Below are positions 44,517 through 57,244 of a stretch of DNA of 64,000 bases, one piece after another. The position numbers were made by a program, and so were the translations under genes. Every line of letters starts with the position of its first letter. Positions within the stretch are counted from its first letter, which is position 1. The stretch is from contig JAFQQF010000026.1 in NCBI GenBank assembly GCA_017411385.1, positions 1-64,000 of the forward strand. Direction: 5' to 3'. The notes beneath the pieces are model-generated. The model was not told the DNA's origin. It saw only the letters and a program-made list of their open reading frames with translations, and searched no databases. Source of the DNA: Ruminococcus sp. (GTDB lineage Bacteria > Bacillota > Clostridia > Oscillospirales > Acutalibacteraceae).

Positions 44517-45164
44517 TTAATAACCGTGAGCATTGCTAAGAACCATATCCTTAACTTTCATAAGTCTGGTTTGGGTAGCGCGCTCATTTTCATCCAGTTT
44601 CATAGTAATAAACCGAATTTTTTCTCTTGTTTCAGGAATCATAACGTGCTCTAGTGCATTAACTCTTCTGCGAGTCTTCTCGATTTCAGCAGATAAAAGC
44701 TGGCAGGATTTTTCAATTTCTGCAAGCTTAAGCAAATCAGGTAGCACATCTGATAAAGAAGTCACCGCAGTGTCAAGATCAGCTGAGGTAAAAGCAAGTC
44801 CGTAGCAATATATATCATTACTGTCGGGAGTTCTTGTTTTTACTGTAAAAACAGGAATGTCAACACTCATTACATTTCGTTTGGAAACATCAAGATAAAC
44901 CTCCTGCTTAGATGCCAACATCGCCGAGGATAAAGCTTGAGGAGTCATTGAAGCGCTGGCAAGAACAAACTTACTGTTCGCCTCTATAACAGCTTTTTCA
45001 ACTTTTTCTCTTAATTCGCGGTTTTGACGAGCCATATCTAAAAATCTTCGCATAAGCTCATCACGCTTATCTTTAAGGAGTTTATGACCTCTGATGGCAG
45101 TTGAAAGCTTTTTCTTGAGCCTTGTCAGCTCCATTCTTGTAGGATTGATTTGTGCAGTAGCCAT
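44517..45164 (-). CDS. ntpD: V-type ATPase subunit D (central stalk)
   Basis: The 215-residue central-axle subunit. The N-terminal helix MATAQINPTRMELTRLKKKLSTA and the C-terminal ALEHVMIPETREKIRFITMKLDENERA are the two long antiparallel helices of this family. It rotates within the A3B3 head and couples ATP turnover to the membrane ring. It is the last gene of the operon, 13 bp behind subunit B. Confidence 0.95.
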   Translation of the reverse strand: MATAQINPTRMELTRLKKKLSTAIRGHKLLKDKRDELMRRFLDMARQNRELREKVEKAVIEANSKFVLASASMTPQALSSAMLASKQEVYLDVSKRNVMSVDIPVFTVKTRTPDSNDIYCYGLAFTSADLDTAVTSLSDVLPDLLKLAEIEKSCQLLSAEIEKTRRRVNALEHVMIPETREKIRFITMKLDENERATQTRLMKVKDMVLSNAHGY

Positions 45165-45177
45165 TTACATCACCAAA

Positions 45178-46551
45178 TCACTTTTTATCGTAATACATAT
45201 CAAGATATTTATCATCAATACGCTTTAGTTCTGAACGAGGAAGAATTCTGAGAAGCTCCCAACCCAAGTCGAGTGTTTCTTCGATGCTTCTATCCGTTGT
45301 ATATCCTTGGGAAACGTAGCGATTTTCGAACTCCTCAGCAAACTTCGCATAAAGCTTATCAATATCAGTGAGAGCCGCTTCGCCAAGAATTACCATAAGC
45401 TCTTTAGCATCCTTTCCTCTTGCATAAGCAGAGAAGAGCTGGTTCATAGTATTGGAGTGGTCTGCGCGGGTTTTTCCCTCTCCTATACCCTTGTCTTTAA
45501 GTCTTGACAAGGAAGGAAGTACATCAATAGGAGGTGTAACTCCCTTTCGATATAGCTCACGGGAAAGAATAATCTGTCCCTCTGTAATATATCCGGTAAG
45601 GTCAGGGATAGGATGAGTCTTATCATCCTCCGGCATTGTAAGAATGGGTATAAGAGTAATAGATCCGTTTTTGCCCTTTTGTCTGCCTGCACGCTCGTAA
45701 AGACTTGCAAGGTCTGTATACATATAACCGGGGTATCCTCGTCTACCGGGAACTTCTTTTCTTGCGGCAGATACCTCTCGGAGAGCATCTGCATAATTTG
45801 TGATATCCGTAAGGATTACAAGCACATGCATCTCTTCTTCAAAAGCCAGATACTCTGCGGCTGTAAGAGCCATTCTTGGTGTTGATATTCTCTCAATAGC
45901 AGGGTCGTTTGCCAGATTCATAAACATTACGGTTCTGTCGATAGCACCTGTTTCACGGAAGCTTTCCACAAAATAATTCGACTCTTCAAAGGTTATGCCC
46001 ATTGCGGCAAACACTACAGCGAAGGGTTCAGATGTTCCGCGAACCTTAGCTTGTCTTGCAATCTGTGCAGCAAGATTAGAGTGAGGCAATCCGGAAGCTG
46101 AAAAGATAGGAAGCTTCTGTCCTCTTACAAGAGTATTAAGTCCGTCAATAGCAGAAATGCCTGTCTGGATAAATTCCTGAGGATAGTTTCTTGCAGCGGG
46201 ATTCATAGGAAGACCGTTGATATCAAGTCGTTTTGTGGGAAGTATCTGAGGACCGCCGTCGATAGGTCTGCCCATACCGTCAAATACTCGTGAAAGCATA
46301 TCATGGGATACAGCAAGCTCCATGCTTCTGCCTAAAAAACGCACCTTTGAATCTGAAAGATTAATACCTGCTGCTGAATCAAAAAGCTGAACCAAAGCAT
46401 CGGTACCGTTGATTTCTAAGACCTTGCATCTGCGTATTTCGCCTGTCGAAAGCTCAATTTCACCAAGCTCGTTATAGCTTACGTTCTCTACATCCTTGAC
46501 AAGCATCAGAGGACCGGCAACTTCCTGAATCGTTCTGTATTCTCTTGGCAT
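45178..46551 (-). CDS. ntpB: V-type ATPase subunit B (non-catalytic)
   Basis: A 457-residue head subunit that alternates with A in the hexamer. It begins [20 protein letters not shown] and contains [18 protein letters not shown] where A has its P-loop, so the Walker A is degenerate as expected for [22 protein letters not shown] and [23 protein letters not shown] are further family blocks. Only 1 bp separates it from the end of subunit A. Confidence 0.97.
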   Translation of the reverse strand: MPREYRTIQEVAGPLMLVKDVENVSYNELGEIELSTGEIRRCKVLEINGTDALVQLFDSAAGINLSDSKVRFLGRSMELAVSHDMLSRVFDGMGRPIDGGPQILPTKRLDINGLPMNPAARNYPQEFIQTGISAIDGLNTLVRGQKLPIFSASGLPHSNLAAQIARQAKVRGTSEPFAVVFAAMGITFEESNYFVESFRETGAIDRTVMFMNLANDPAIERISTPRMALTAAEYLAFEEEMHVLVILTDITNYADALREVSAARKEVPGRRGYPGYMYTDLASLYERAGRQKGKNGSITLIPILTMPEDDKTHPIPDLTGYITEGQIILSRELYRKGVTPPIDVLPSLSRLKDKGIGEGKTRADHSNTMNQLFSAYARGKDAKELMVILGEAALTDIDKLYAKFAEEFENRYVSQGYTTDRSIEETLDLGWELLRILPRSELKRIDDKYLDMYYDKK

Positions 46552-46552
46552 A

Positions 46553-48319
46553 TCAGTCCTCTCCTTCCGTAAGAACCTTGTTTATTTCTTTATCAAGGTT
46601 AACCAAAATTTCATTATACTGCTTTTCTGTGTCGTCTACAGGAACATATTTGAATCTGCCTATGCTTTCTCGAACATTCATAGCAACAAGCTTGTCGACG
46701 TTTGCACCCTTTGTAAGTGCATCGGATGCCTTGTCATAAAAAGCAAGTATAAGCTCCATTAACATCAACTGTTTATCAAGAGGAGTATAGGTATCTATGT
46801 CGTGAAAAGCATTCTGGTGGAGGAAGTCTTCTCTGATTGAACGTGCTGCTTCCAGCTTCAATCTGTCAGGTGAAGAAAGAGCATCCATACCGACCAACTT
46901 AACTATTTCTTCAAGCTCTGCTTCCTCCTGAAGCAATTGCATCAGGCGAGTGCGAAGCTGCATCCAACGGGGTGACACCTTACAGTCAAACCATTTTGTC
47001 AAGGAATCTGTATACAATGAATAGCTGGTAAGCCAGTTGAGTGCAGGGAAATGTCGCTTATAAGCCAACGAAGAATCCAGTCCCCAGAAAACCTTAACTA
47101 TTCTCAGTGTTGCCTGAGAAACAGGTTCGGAAATATCACCACCGGGAGGTGAAACTGCACCGATAACAGAGAGGGTACCTATGCGCTCATCAGAGCAAAG
47201 TGTTTCAACTTTACCTGCTCTTTCGTAAAACTGTGCAAGACGAGAACCGAGATAAGCGGGATATCCCTCTTCACCGGGCATTTCTTCAAGACGACCCGAC
47301 ATTTCTCTGAGAGCTTCTGCCCAACGTGAGGTTGAGTCTGCCATCAGAGCTACTGAATAACCCATATCTCTAAAATATTCAGCAATAGTTATACCAGTAT
47401 ATATTGACGCCTCACGAGCGGCAACAGGCATATCTGAAGTATTAGCAATAAGCACGGTTCTTTCCATAAGAGATTTGCCAGTTTTGGGGTCAATGAGCTC
47501 AGGAAACTCATTAAGAACGTCAGTCATCTCATTACCGCGTTCACCGCAACCGATGTAAACAACAATGTCTGCCTCTGCCCACTTGGCAAGCTGATGCTGA
47601 ACAACCGTTTTGCCCGAGCCAAAGGGACCGGGTACTGCAGCAACGCCACCTTTGGTTATTGGAAACAAGGTGTCAATTACACGCTGACCTGTTACAAGGG
47701 GTTCGTCAGGTGACAGCTTTCTTTTGTAAGGTCTTTGCACTCGAACAGGCCATTTTTGCATAAGACTGAGTTCTTTGTCATTACCATCGGAAAGTGTTAT
47801 AACCGCAACTGTTTCGTCAACAGTAAACTCACCGGCTGATATACTCTTGATAACGCCTTCAACTCTTGCTGGTACAAGAATTTTATGAAGCACTACATCG
47901 GTTTCTTGAACTGTACCAAGTATATCTCCACCCTTAACTTTATCACCATTTTTTAGCAAAGGGGTAAACTGCCACTTTTTCTCTCTGGAAAGCGAAGGAA
48001 CCTCTACACCTCTTTCAAGGCTGTTGCCAGATATTTTCATAATATCCTCAAGAGGTCGCTGAATACCGTCATAAATATTAGAGATAAGACCCGGGCCAAG
48101 CTCAACAGAAAGCGGCGCACCTGTTGACTCAACAGGCTCACCGGGAGCAAGTCCCGAGGTTTCTTCATATACCTGTATTGATGCGGCGTCGCCGTGCATC
48201 TCAATAATCTCGCCAATCAATCGCTGATTTGATACACGAACAACGTCAAACAAATTTGCATCACGCATATTATCAGCAATAACAAGTGGTCCTGCTATTT
48301 TTCTGATAGTACCGCTCAT
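46553..48319 (-). CDS. ntpA: V-type ATPase subunit A (catalytic)
   Basis: The 588-residue catalytic subunit. Walker A is [13 protein letters not shown] near residue 234, followed by [22 protein letters not shown]-like sequence with the catalytic Glu, and [29 protein letters not shown]. The bulge domain typical of V/A-type A subunits is at about 110-190 ([18 protein letters not shown]). ATP is bound and hydrolysed at the A/B interfaces. Confidence 0.98.
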   Translation of the reverse strand: MSGTIRKIAGPLVIADNMRDANLFDVVRVSNQRLIGEIIEMHGDAASIQVYEETSGLAPGEPVESTGAPLSVELGPGLISNIYDGIQRPLEDIMKISGNSLERGVEVPSLSREKKWQFTPLLKNGDKVKGGDILGTVQETDVVLHKILVPARVEGVIKSISAGEFTVDETVAVITLSDGNDKELSLMQKWPVRVQRPYKRKLSPDEPLVTGQRVIDTLFPITKGGVAAVPGPFGSGKTVVQHQLAKWAEADIVVYIGCGERGNEMTDVLNEFPELIDPKTGKSLMERTVLIANTSDMPVAAREASIYTGITIAEYFRDMGYSVALMADSTSRWAEALREMSGRLEEMPGEEGYPAYLGSRLAQFYERAGKVETLCSDERIGTLSVIGAVSPPGGDISEPVSQATLRIVKVFWGLDSSLAYKRHFPALNWLTSYSLYTDSLTKWFDCKVSPRWMQLRTRLMQLLQEEAELEEIVKLVGMDALSSPDRLKLEAARSIREDFLHQNAFHDIDTYTPLDKQLMLMELILAFYDKASDALTKGANVDKLVAMNVRESIGRFKYVPVDDTEKQYNEILVNLDKEINKVLTEGED

Positions 48320-48356
48320 ATTAAATCATCCTTTCAAATTGGATAACTTTTATAAG

Positions 48357-48674
48357 TTAATCATTAAATATAATATCAGAGCCTACAGCCTTTTCAACTG
48401 ATTTCTTCACATTTGCAATGCCCTGTCCTGTGTTACCCCTAAGTCCGGGAATCAAAATAATGGCCGGGGTTGGTAAATAACTGTATTTTTCAATTTCAGC
48501 AGCCAAGCCTTCAGCTAACTGCTCTGTTATATAAATCACAGCATATTCACCATTTGCAAGGTCCTTGAAAACAGGCAAAGCTTCCTTAGAATTCTCAGCA
48601 AAAAACACATCAAGTCCAAGAGATGCGAAGCCGTAAATACTGTCCCTGTCCCCTATTACTGCAACTCTATACAT
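48357..48674 (-). CDS. V-type ATPase subunit F
   Basis: A 105-residue Rossmann-like stalk subunit, corresponding to NtpG of Enterococcus. It starts VAVIGDRDSIYGFASLGLDVF and includes AVIYITEQLAEGL and PAIILIPGLRGNTGQG, all typical. It binds subunit D and forms the central stalk. It overlaps the end of subunit C by 8 nt. Confidence 0.92.
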   Translation of the reverse strand: MYRVAVIGDRDSIYGFASLGLDVFFAENSKEALPVFKDLANGEYAVIYITEQLAEGLAAEIEKYSYLPTPAIILIPGLRGNTGQGIANVKKSVEKAVGSDIIFND

Positions 48675-49641
48675 ACATTTCTCTTATCCTTTCTCTGATA
48701 ACTGAATCAGGCAAAGAATTATTCTTAGCTGTAAGTATCAGCCTGACAGCTTTGATTTCAGTCTGCTTTGCAATAATATATGCAACAAGAGGACCGATGG
48801 AAAACGGGTCTGATTTCTGTGAACGCATCAAATCCATAATGAAATTATCGCACCATTTTTCAAATGCAGATAATGAGTCTTTAATGTGAACTACAGCGTT
48901 CTTGTAGTCGGTAGTCAAAAGATAATTACAAATTTCATCAAAGCCTTTGGCAGCTGCAACAGACATCGTTTTTATATTCAAGCTGTCACAATCAGCCATA
49001 CAGCGAAACACAAAATCAGCGGATTTTTTAAGCCGTGCACATCTTACTGCAATTTTTATATTTCCCGATGCTGTAAAAAGCTCGCAGTACTTTCTGATAA
49101 GCTCATTATCAGCAGTTTTTGCAAAAGCCCCTACATAAGTAAGACAGGCTTTATCAATTAAAGCATCGCAAAGCTGACCGTCACCGGTTTTAAGTATTAC
49201 ACCCATAGCCTCCTGAGCGGTAGCAGCTATAAATTCTGGTAAAGAACTGTAATCTTTATTTTTAATTGAATTATAAATAACATCCGACTCGAAAACGCCG
49301 CCGCTCAAAAACAAATGTTCAGCAGAAGTATCCGTGTATATTGCTTTTACTGCTGCTTTAATGTTGTGAAAATCGTTCTGAACTCTGAGAAAATCAAAAG
49401 CAGACAGATCACCTACGAGCTCTTTCATAAGCGACCATAGACCTTCCTGCTCTGAAAAAAGTATGTCCTTATCTGATAAATCTGCAGAATTGCCCCATCC
49501 CATATCGCGGAGGTAACGTTCAACGCTTTGAGAATCCTTCATCGAAATCAACTGTTCAATATTCTTATTGGAGAGAAGCTTAGATTCCTTACAGCGTATA
49601 CGAGCAACCGCATAAATATATTCTTCTTTTTGAAAAAGCAC
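48667..49641 (-). CDS. ntpC: V-type ATPase subunit C (ring-to-stalk adaptor)
   Basis: A 324-residue, mostly helical d-type subunit that sits on the membrane ring and receives the D-F axle. The start YIYAVARIRCKESKLLSNKNIEQLI and the segment RVQNDFHNIKAAVKAIY fit the family. The C-terminal VAYIIAKQTEIKAVRLILTAKNN is the best-conserved block. It follows subunit E by 11 bp. Confidence 0.92.
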   Translation of the reverse strand: MLFQKEEYIYAVARIRCKESKLLSNKNIEQLISMKDSQSVERYLRDMGWGNSADLSDKDILFSEQEGLWSLMKELVGDLSAFDFLRVQNDFHNIKAAVKAIYTDTSAEHLFLSGGVFESDVIYNSIKNKDYSSLPEFIAATAQEAMGVILKTGDGQLCDALIDKACLTYVGAFAKTADNELIRKYCELFTASGNIKIAVRCARLKKSADFVFRCMADCDSLNIKTMSVAAAKGFDEICNYLLTTDYKNAVVHIKDSLSAFEKWCDNFIMDLMRSQKSDPFSIGPLVAYIIAKQTEIKAVRLILTAKNNSLPDSVIRERIREMYV

Positions 49642-49652
49642 GGTCAGCCTCC

Positions 49653-50237
49653 TTATGAAAAAAGAGCTCTGGATATTTCGTCGCTAAAAAGCTCAGACTC
49701 TGCCATGAAAACGGATGCAAAAGAACAATTGACTTCCACCATATCATATACAAGGATAAACCCACCGTCAATCGGAGCTGGTTCTTTACTTATAAGGAGA
49801 TTGCCTTTTGCGTAATCCTTAAGATTCTTTTCAAAATCAGAAGGCAATCTTTCCAAATCAGACTTGCAAAAACGAATAACTCCATCTGAATTCTCACTAT
49901 GTTTAGCAATCATTTTCAAGATAAGCTCAAAATACTCATGAGCGGGAAGGTTGCAAAAATAGTGTCTGGCGTTTTCCAATGACTGGGCTATAATGTCCTG
50001 CTTTGCCTGTAACATTATCGAGCGATGCTCAAGCTCGGCAGAAGATTTTGCTCTGCAAATGATATCATCGTAAATTTTCTTTGCTTTGATTTCGCCATCT
50101 GATTTAATACGCAAGGCCTGTGACTGAGCTTCTTTTAAAATATCCTCACAGCGTAATTGTGCAGTATTATTGATGCTTGAACAAAGGCTTTCACTGTCAG
50201 ACTTAATCTCAGCAATAATTTTATCTAATCCGGTCAT
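49653..50237 (-). CDS. ntpE: V-type ATPase subunit E (peripheral stalk)
   Basis: A 194-residue stator subunit: a long N-terminal helix (about residues 1-100, CEDILKEAQSQALRIKSDGEIKAKKIYDD in pieces) and a C-terminal alpha/beta domain (about 105-194). It pairs with the small coiled-coil subunit at 52804-53112 to form the peripheral stalk. AAGGAG-type SD upstream. Confidence 0.88.
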   Translation of the reverse strand: MTGLDKIIAEIKSDSESLCSSINNTAQLRCEDILKEAQSQALRIKSDGEIKAKKIYDDIICRAKSSAELEHRSIMLQAKQDIIAQSLENARHYFCNLPAHEYFELILKMIAKHSENSDGVIRFCKSDLERLPSDFEKNLKDYAKGNLLISKEPAPIDGGFILVYDMVEVNCSFASVFMAESELFSDEISRALFS

Positions 50238-50270
50238 AATGATACTCCTTAAAAGGATTTATCTCAGTAA

Positions 50271-52777
<2,507 letters not shown>

Positions 52778-52803
52778 ATAGTTTACCTCAAATCACAATA
52801 TTC

Positions 52804-53112
52804 TCAAATTAAAAGCTCTTTTATTCTTTCGTTTACAAGAGCTTGTTTTTGCAAACAATCGCTTTTTAGTTTATCTGCCTCTAATATTGCAGAATTCCTT
52901 GCGGTAACAACAATCTCCTCTGAAGCTTTATAGGCTTTGTCAGATGAGCTTTCCAGTCTGCTTTTAACACTATCAGAAGCTTCAGACAAAATAGCTTCCG
53001 CTTTTTTTGTAGCTTCCAAAACCAACGCATCTGCTTTATCCTGTGCAAGCTGAACATCATTTTGTGCATTGATTTCTGCCGTTCTAATCGCATCCATCGC
53101 ATTCAAGGCCAT
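52804..53112 (-). CDS. V-type ATPase subunit H/G-like coiled-coil stalk protein
   Basis: A 102-residue, almost wholly helical protein, rich in Ala, Glu, Lys and Ser (DAIRTAEINAQNDVQLAQDKADALV). Length, coiled-coil pattern and first position in the operon match the small peripheral-stalk subunit (NtpF/AhaH). It would pair with subunit E. GAGGTG lies before the ATG. It is the promoter-proximal gene of the nine-gene operon. Confidence 0.82.
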   Translation of the reverse strand: MALNAMDAIRTAEINAQNDVQLAQDKADALVLEATKKAEAILSEASDSVKSRLESSSDKAYKASEEIVVTARNSAILEADKLKSDCLQKQALVNERIKELLI

Positions 53113-53144
53113 TATAAATCACCTCTTCTTATCTCTTATGTAAG

Positions 53145-53173
53145 ATTTTACAACTCTTTGAATTAATAGTCAA
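53145..53173 (-). promoter_or_regulatory. Promoter of the V-ATPase operon
   Basis: On the minus strand TTGACT (53168-53173), 17 bp and TAAAAT (53145-53150), about 32 bp before the first gene. Confidence 0.7.
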
Positions 53174-53294
53174 TATTTAAACAAAGATATTTACAAATAA
53201 TAAACAATAGTTAACTTCTTGTTAAAACGTCTTATTGTTTACAAAAATATACAATATAAGCTACCTACTTATGACAAAAACAAAACGAGCTTTT

Positions 53295-54137
53295 ATGAGA
53301 GAATTAATCAGAAACATAAAGGGAGTTGGAATTCTGGTTATCTATGTTGACACTTTAATTTGTGTAAATATTATTTTAGACTGCCTGATTCTTTATTCAA
53401 TAAAACGATTTCTTCACATAAATGCACGTTCGTTTAGGATTATATTGGCTTCATTGTTTGCAGGAGTATCAACTGTTATTGTATTTTTACCATTTTACTC
53501 TGTTTTCATATCAATTTTAGCAAGACTTATGATAGGCGGAATTACAGTAATTATCGCCTTCTCATTCAATGACATTATTAAATTTACTGTACGCACCTTA
53601 TCTTACATAGGTGCAAGTATGCTACTTTGCGGATGTGTCATATTAATTGAAGTATTATGGGACCCTGGCGGATGTGCGGTTTATAATGATGTTATATATT
53701 TTGACATCTCCCCTACCTTACTTATAATTACGGCACTGTTTACATATACAGTCCTCGGAATTTATCAAAGGCTAAGAAACAGAAACAAGCTAAGCTGTGC
53801 AACAAAAAGAGTAAAAATACAAATAGGCAGTGATAGTATTATCACCTTCGAATCTGCTATTGATACAGGATGTAATCTAAAAGAACCTTTTTCGGGCTTA
53901 CCTGTAATCATAGTCGAGAGAGAGCTAATCGACATAAACAAATTATCGGAACATAAATTCAGAATAATCCCCTTTACTACTGCCTCAGGCTCCGATGTGA
54001 TTATGGGTTTCAAGCCGGAAAAAGTTTATATTGAAAACAAACAGCTATACGGCGGCTGTTACATAGCACTTTGCAACAACAAGCTGCGAGGTGAAATAAA
54101 ATCAATTATGGGAAACGAAATATGGGAGGCTATATAA
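53295..54137 (+). CDS. spoIIGA: Sigma-E processing peptidase SpoIIGA
   Basis: A membrane-bound aspartic protease that matures pro-sigma-E in the mother cell. Five TM segments lie in the first 150 residues, starting with the typical [19 protein letters not shown]. The protease domain carries the catalytic Asp in [17 protein letters not shown], an Asp-Thr-Gly motif as in pepsin-like half-sites. It ends in a TAATG overlap with sigE. The start is uncertain: the ATG at 53295 has no good SD, while homologues begin near the IYVD segment, where GGGAG lies 8 nt before a CTG (53334). Confidence 0.85.
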   Translation: MRELIRNIKGVGILVIYVDTLICVNIILDCLILYSIKRFLHINARSFRIILASLFAGVSTVIVFLPFYSVFISILARLMIGGITVIIAFSFNDIIKFTVRTLSYIGASMLLCGCVILIEVLWDPGGCAVYNDVIYFDISPTLLIITALFTYTVLGIYQRLRNRNKLSCATKRVKIQIGSDSIITFESAIDTGCNLKEPFSGLPVIIVERELIDINKLSEHKFRIIPFTTASGSDVIMGFKPEKVYIENKQLYGGCYIALCNNKLRGEIKSIMGNEIWEAI

Positions 54138-54856
54138 TGAAAATAAAAGAGCGACTGCGTCAAACTATTATAAAGTTGAGATTAATTCTATCAAACACTA
54201 ATGAGGTGTTTTATATTAACTCAAGTGAAGCTTTACCTCCTCCTCTGTCAAAGGAAGAAGAGCAAATAATTTTAAAGCAACTGCATAATGGTAAAGAAAG
54301 CGTCAGAGAAAAGCTGATTGTTCACAATCTGAGGCTTGTTGTATACATTGCAAAAAAATTCGAAACAACAAGCTGCTCTGTAGAGGACTTAATTTCAATT
54401 GGCACCATAGGACTTATCAAAGCTGTAAATACATTTTCACCCGACAGAAACATAAAGCTTGCAACCTATGCCAGCCGATGCATTGAAAACGAAATTCTTA
54501 TGTTTCTGAGAAAAACCTCTCAGTTGAAAAACGAGGTGTCCATTGATGAACCTTTAAACACTGACTGGGACGGAAACGAACTATTACTGTGTGATATTTT
54601 AGGAAGCGATTCGGACACAGTTAATACAGATATAGAAAAAGAGCTTGAAATCCAACAGTTACTAATTGCCGTGTCAAGGCTTAACGAACGTGAAGCCACT
54701 ATAATGGAGCTTAGGTTCGGACTTTCAGGCAAAAAAGAACATACACAGAAGGAGGTTGCTGATATGCTTGGGATTTCCCAGTCATACATATCACGATTAG
54801 AAAAGAAAATAATATCCAAGCTGAAAACAGATTTGGAGAAAACAGTTTTTCAATAA
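54137..54856 (+). CDS. sigE: Sporulation sigma factor SigE (pro-sigma-E)
   Basis: A 239-residue sigma-70-type factor for early mother-cell genes. An N-terminal pro-sequence of about 26 residues ([18 protein letters not shown], amphipathic and basic) precedes [19 protein letters not shown], which marks the SpoIIGA cleavage region. Region 2 is [13 protein letters not shown] with [17 protein letters not shown] and [19 protein letters not shown], and region 4.2 is [21 protein letters not shown]. All regions are complete. GGAGG lies 8 nt before the ATG, which overlaps the SpoIIGA stop. The usual neighbour sigG does not follow. Confidence 0.97.
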   Translation: MKIKERLRQTIIKLRLILSNTNEVFYINSSEALPPPLSKEEEQIILKQLHNGKESVREKLIVHNLRLVVYIAKKFETTSCSVEDLISIGTIGLIKAVNTFSPDRNIKLATYASRCIENEILMFLRKTSQLKNEVSIDEPLNTDWDGNELLLCDILGSDSDTVNTDIEKELEIQQLLIAVSRLNEREATIMELRFGLSGKKEHTQKEVADMLGISQSYISRLEKKIISKLKTDLEKTVFQ

Positions 54857-54860
54857 ACAT

Positions 54861-54904
54861 CAGGACCGACAACCAAAACGTTGACGGTCCTGCTTTTCCT
54901 TTTA
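54861..54904. terminator. Terminator behind sigE
   Basis: CAGGACCG-A-CAAC and GTTG-A-CGGTCCTG form a 12-bp stem with one A-A mismatch, followed by CTTTTCCTTTT on the plus strand; it lies between convergent genes. Confidence 0.8.
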
Positions 54905-54907
54905 GCA

Positions 54908-55180
54908 TCACATAATACTATTATCTGTTGTTTTAGGAGCTTCGGTGGTATTTGATGCATTGTTATCCGAAGCAGAATTGTCTGTGGGTTCGTTGCCAAT
55001 ATGACCATCAGAATCAGTAACCTGACCGTTGCTTTCTGTACCGCTGTTATTCTGAGTGGGAGCATCAGTAGAAAAAATTGACGAAACCATTGTTTCAATC
55101 ATATCGCCCTCACGCTTACAACCTGTAAAGACCAGCATAGTCATAAGAGCCAACAAAATCACTGCAGTAATTCTTTTCAT
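54908..55180 (-). CDS. Small Ser/Thr/Asn-rich lipoprotein
   Basis: A 90-residue protein: signal peptide MKRITAVILLALMTMLVFTGC with lipobox FTGC (Cys at about 21), then a mature part of about 70 residues that is low-complexity and rich in Ser, Thr, Asn, Asp and Gly. No fold is evident; it looks like a flexible surface peptide. The TGA/TAA-flanked frame, signal peptide and AGGTG-type SD support it as real. It is a single gene between the sigE and MORN genes. Confidence 0.7.
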   Translation of the reverse strand: MKRITAVILLALMTMLVFTGCKREGDMIETMVSSIFSTDAPTQNNSGTESNGQVTDSDGHIGNEPTDNSASDNNASNTTEAPKTTDNSIM

Positions 55181-55202
55181 AATTCACCTCATAAAATGTA
55201 GA

Positions 55203-55235
55203 AATACCGTTCCTAACTTTGATAGGAACGGTATT
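55203..55235 (-). terminator. Terminator behind the MORN gene
   Basis: ATACCGTTCCTA and TAGGAACGGTAT form a perfect 12-bp stem with a 7-nt loop; on the minus strand a T-rich but broken tract follows. Confidence 0.65.
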
Positions 55236-55266
55236 ATTATGTGAAATATTTATTAAATTATGTTTA

Positions 55267-57174
55267 TTATTTCAAATCATCAAGAGAAATTTCCTTCTTT
55301 ATTGTTCGAAGAGAGTTTTCATCCCAATATTCAACAAGCAACGATGATTCTGTAAAACCGGTAACACGAATTCCTCCGTTAGTTTTGTGACAAGCTGAGT
55401 CCACATACATAAAATTACCGTCTTTATCAAAACGCACACCTACACCGACCGGCTTGTTATTATTCCATGTGCCGGTATGAATAGTGCCGGTTTCGGAGCT
55501 GATACCGACACCAAAACCTTTTCTAAGATTATCTCGCCAATTTCCCCAATAACAAAGGCTTCCGTCTTTGTAGTAAAAGCTACCGTTTCCGTGGCGTTTA
55601 TCATCCTTGTATTCGCCTTCGTATGCTGTCTTTCCATCTGACATAAGAGTTTTTCCTCTGCCACAGCGTAAGCCGTTTGAGTCTGTTTCGCCGTAATAAA
55701 AATAATCAGCTCCATTACTGGAAATCACAGCATCAGCGGTGTTTTCGCTAACAAGCTGATCCATGGCTTTGAAGGAACCGTCACAAGATGTCAAGAAAAG
55801 CTCCTGAGCACCTGCAGCAAATGCATCATCAGCAGAGTCCTTGTATTCAGCAACAGTTTTTGCATCAAGCAATAGAGAATCAATCAGCGACTGGACATAA
55901 TCGTCTATATCTTCATCCTTCATTGTAAGCAAATTAAGCTCATCGTCAGAACTGTTTACTTCTAAAATGTCGTCTGAATTCACCTTTGAAGAGGTATCAT
56001 CAACTGAAATCACAAGGGAATCAATAGAATCAACTGCATCCTGTATATCAAATGATACTTCCATTTGAACTGTATCAACATTCACATCTGACGGTTTCTC
56101 TATATCATCACAGGCATCTTCTGCTGAAACAGATGTAACGTCTAAAGGATTATCCCACTCAGCCACAGAGTTGAATACTGTATTTTTATCAATTTTTATG
56201 TCTGTTGCATCAGATATAAGCTTGATAGCATCTGTAATATCAGCCTCAAGAGAATAACTTTCATCAGCATCTGAAATTTCAATCTGCTCAACTTCGTGTG
56301 GCATATTTGCAGAAGTAACACTTTTAACTGACTCGTCAACATCACAACTTAGTTTATCTGCAATTTCTTCAGATTCATCATTGTCAGAAAACCCTTTTTC
56401 GGTCAGCTCCTGTGCTTCAGATAAATCAAACATACTGCCAATAGCTTTGGTTGTATCAAAGCTGCTTACGTCAAAGCAAAAGCCGGAAGAAATATCCTCT
56501 TCTGTGGTAAATACTTCAGGCTTATTAAGCTGGGCGTGTTTCTCTTCTTCTTCTTTAAGGACTTGCTTGTAGATATTAAGTGTTTCTTCCGAAGCAAAAT
56601 ACAAAACTCCGTAATTTGTAAGCGCCATAGCCTCAGGCTCGGGAACTCTGTTAAGAACAGAAATAAGAACCTCATTACAGCTTGCAACAGGGCAACAATA
56701 CAGGGTTATCGGGTATGTTTCCCCCGTGATGTACTGAAGAATAATTGTTTCCCCGTTTTTTTCTTTAGGAACAATAGAGCAAAGCAAGGTGTTTCCGGAT
56801 ACAGAATTATAATAATTAGTCTTTTGCCACTTATGATGTTTGCTGAACAGCACGCGCTTTATATCTCTGCCCTGATCATCGTAATAGTTAAGACAATACT
56901 TACCATCAGAAAGCTGTTCAATATCCTCAATAATGCGTCTGTTTTTTATCACACGCCAAGAAAGAGGCTTTGTAGGAACAAAGGAGTAGCTATATTCAAA
57001 TTTATTATTTTCAGCTGTTCTGTAAAGCTTGCTGGCCACGGGCTTTAAGGTTCTAAGATACCGCATTAAAATGTTAGAGAAAATATCATTTCTGATATCA
57101 TGAACGTCACGGGATTTTAAGGATACACCGTAAAAGTAAACATCATTAAAGGGGAGCTTTATATTCTCATTCAT
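55267..57174 (-). CDS. Large acidic protein with C-terminal MORN repeats
   Basis: A 635-residue protein with no signal peptide. Three parts are visible: an N-terminal domain of about 200 residues not recognised (KLPFNDVYFYGVSLKSRDVHD), including a TM-free beta-rich part; a long Asp/Ser/Glu/Val-rich region (about 215-470), probably disordered; and at about 500-600 four MORN-type repeats (YEGEYKDDKRHGNGSFYY, YWGNWRDNLRKGFGVG, HTGTWNNNKPVGVGVRF and a first one around CGRGKTLMSDG). MORN repeats bind lipids or proteins in other organisms; the role here is unknown. The ATG at 57174 has AGGTG 6 nt upstream. Two hairpins bracket it as a single-gene unit. Confidence 0.75.
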   Translation of the reverse strand: MNENIKLPFNDVYFYGVSLKSRDVHDIRNDIFSNILMRYLRTLKPVASKLYRTAENNKFEYSYSFVPTKPLSWRVIKNRRIIEDIEQLSDGKYCLNYYDDQGRDIKRVLFSKHHKWQKTNYYNSVSGNTLLCSIVPKEKNGETIILQYITGETYPITLYCCPVASCNEVLISVLNRVPEPEAMALTNYGVLYFASEETLNIYKQVLKEEEEKHAQLNKPEVFTTEEDISSGFCFDVSSFDTTKAIGSMFDLSEAQELTEKGFSDNDESEEIADKLSCDVDESVKSVTSANMPHEVEQIEISDADESYSLEADITDAIKLISDATDIKIDKNTVFNSVAEWDNPLDVTSVSAEDACDDIEKPSDVNVDTVQMEVSFDIQDAVDSIDSLVISVDDTSSKVNSDDILEVNSSDDELNLLTMKDEDIDDYVQSLIDSLLLDAKTVAEYKDSADDAFAAGAQELFLTSCDGSFKAMDQLVSENTADAVISSNGADYFYYGETDSNGLRCGRGKTLMSDGKTAYEGEYKDDKRHGNGSFYYKDGSLCYWGNWRDNLRKGFGVGISSETGTIHTGTWNNNKPVGVGVRFDKDGNFMYVDSACHKTNGGIRVTGFTESSLLVEYWDENSLRTIKKEISLDDLK

Positions 57175-57211
57175 AAAAGTCACCTGTTTGTGAAAAAGTG
57201 TATATACAAAA

Positions 57212-57235
57212 TACAGGCACACTCAGGTGCCTGTA
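57212..57235 (-). terminator. Terminator of pfkA
   Basis: TACAGGCAC and GTGCCTGTA form a perfect 9-bp stem with loop ACTCAG; on the minus strand TTTTG follows. Confidence 0.75.
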
Positions 57236-57244
57236 GATTATAAA

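Noticed and set aside
53160-53294. Spo0A box or sigma-H promoter before spoIIGA
   Set aside because: The region is A/T-rich with TTGTTTACA-like words, but no clear TTGTCGAA box or consensus pair.
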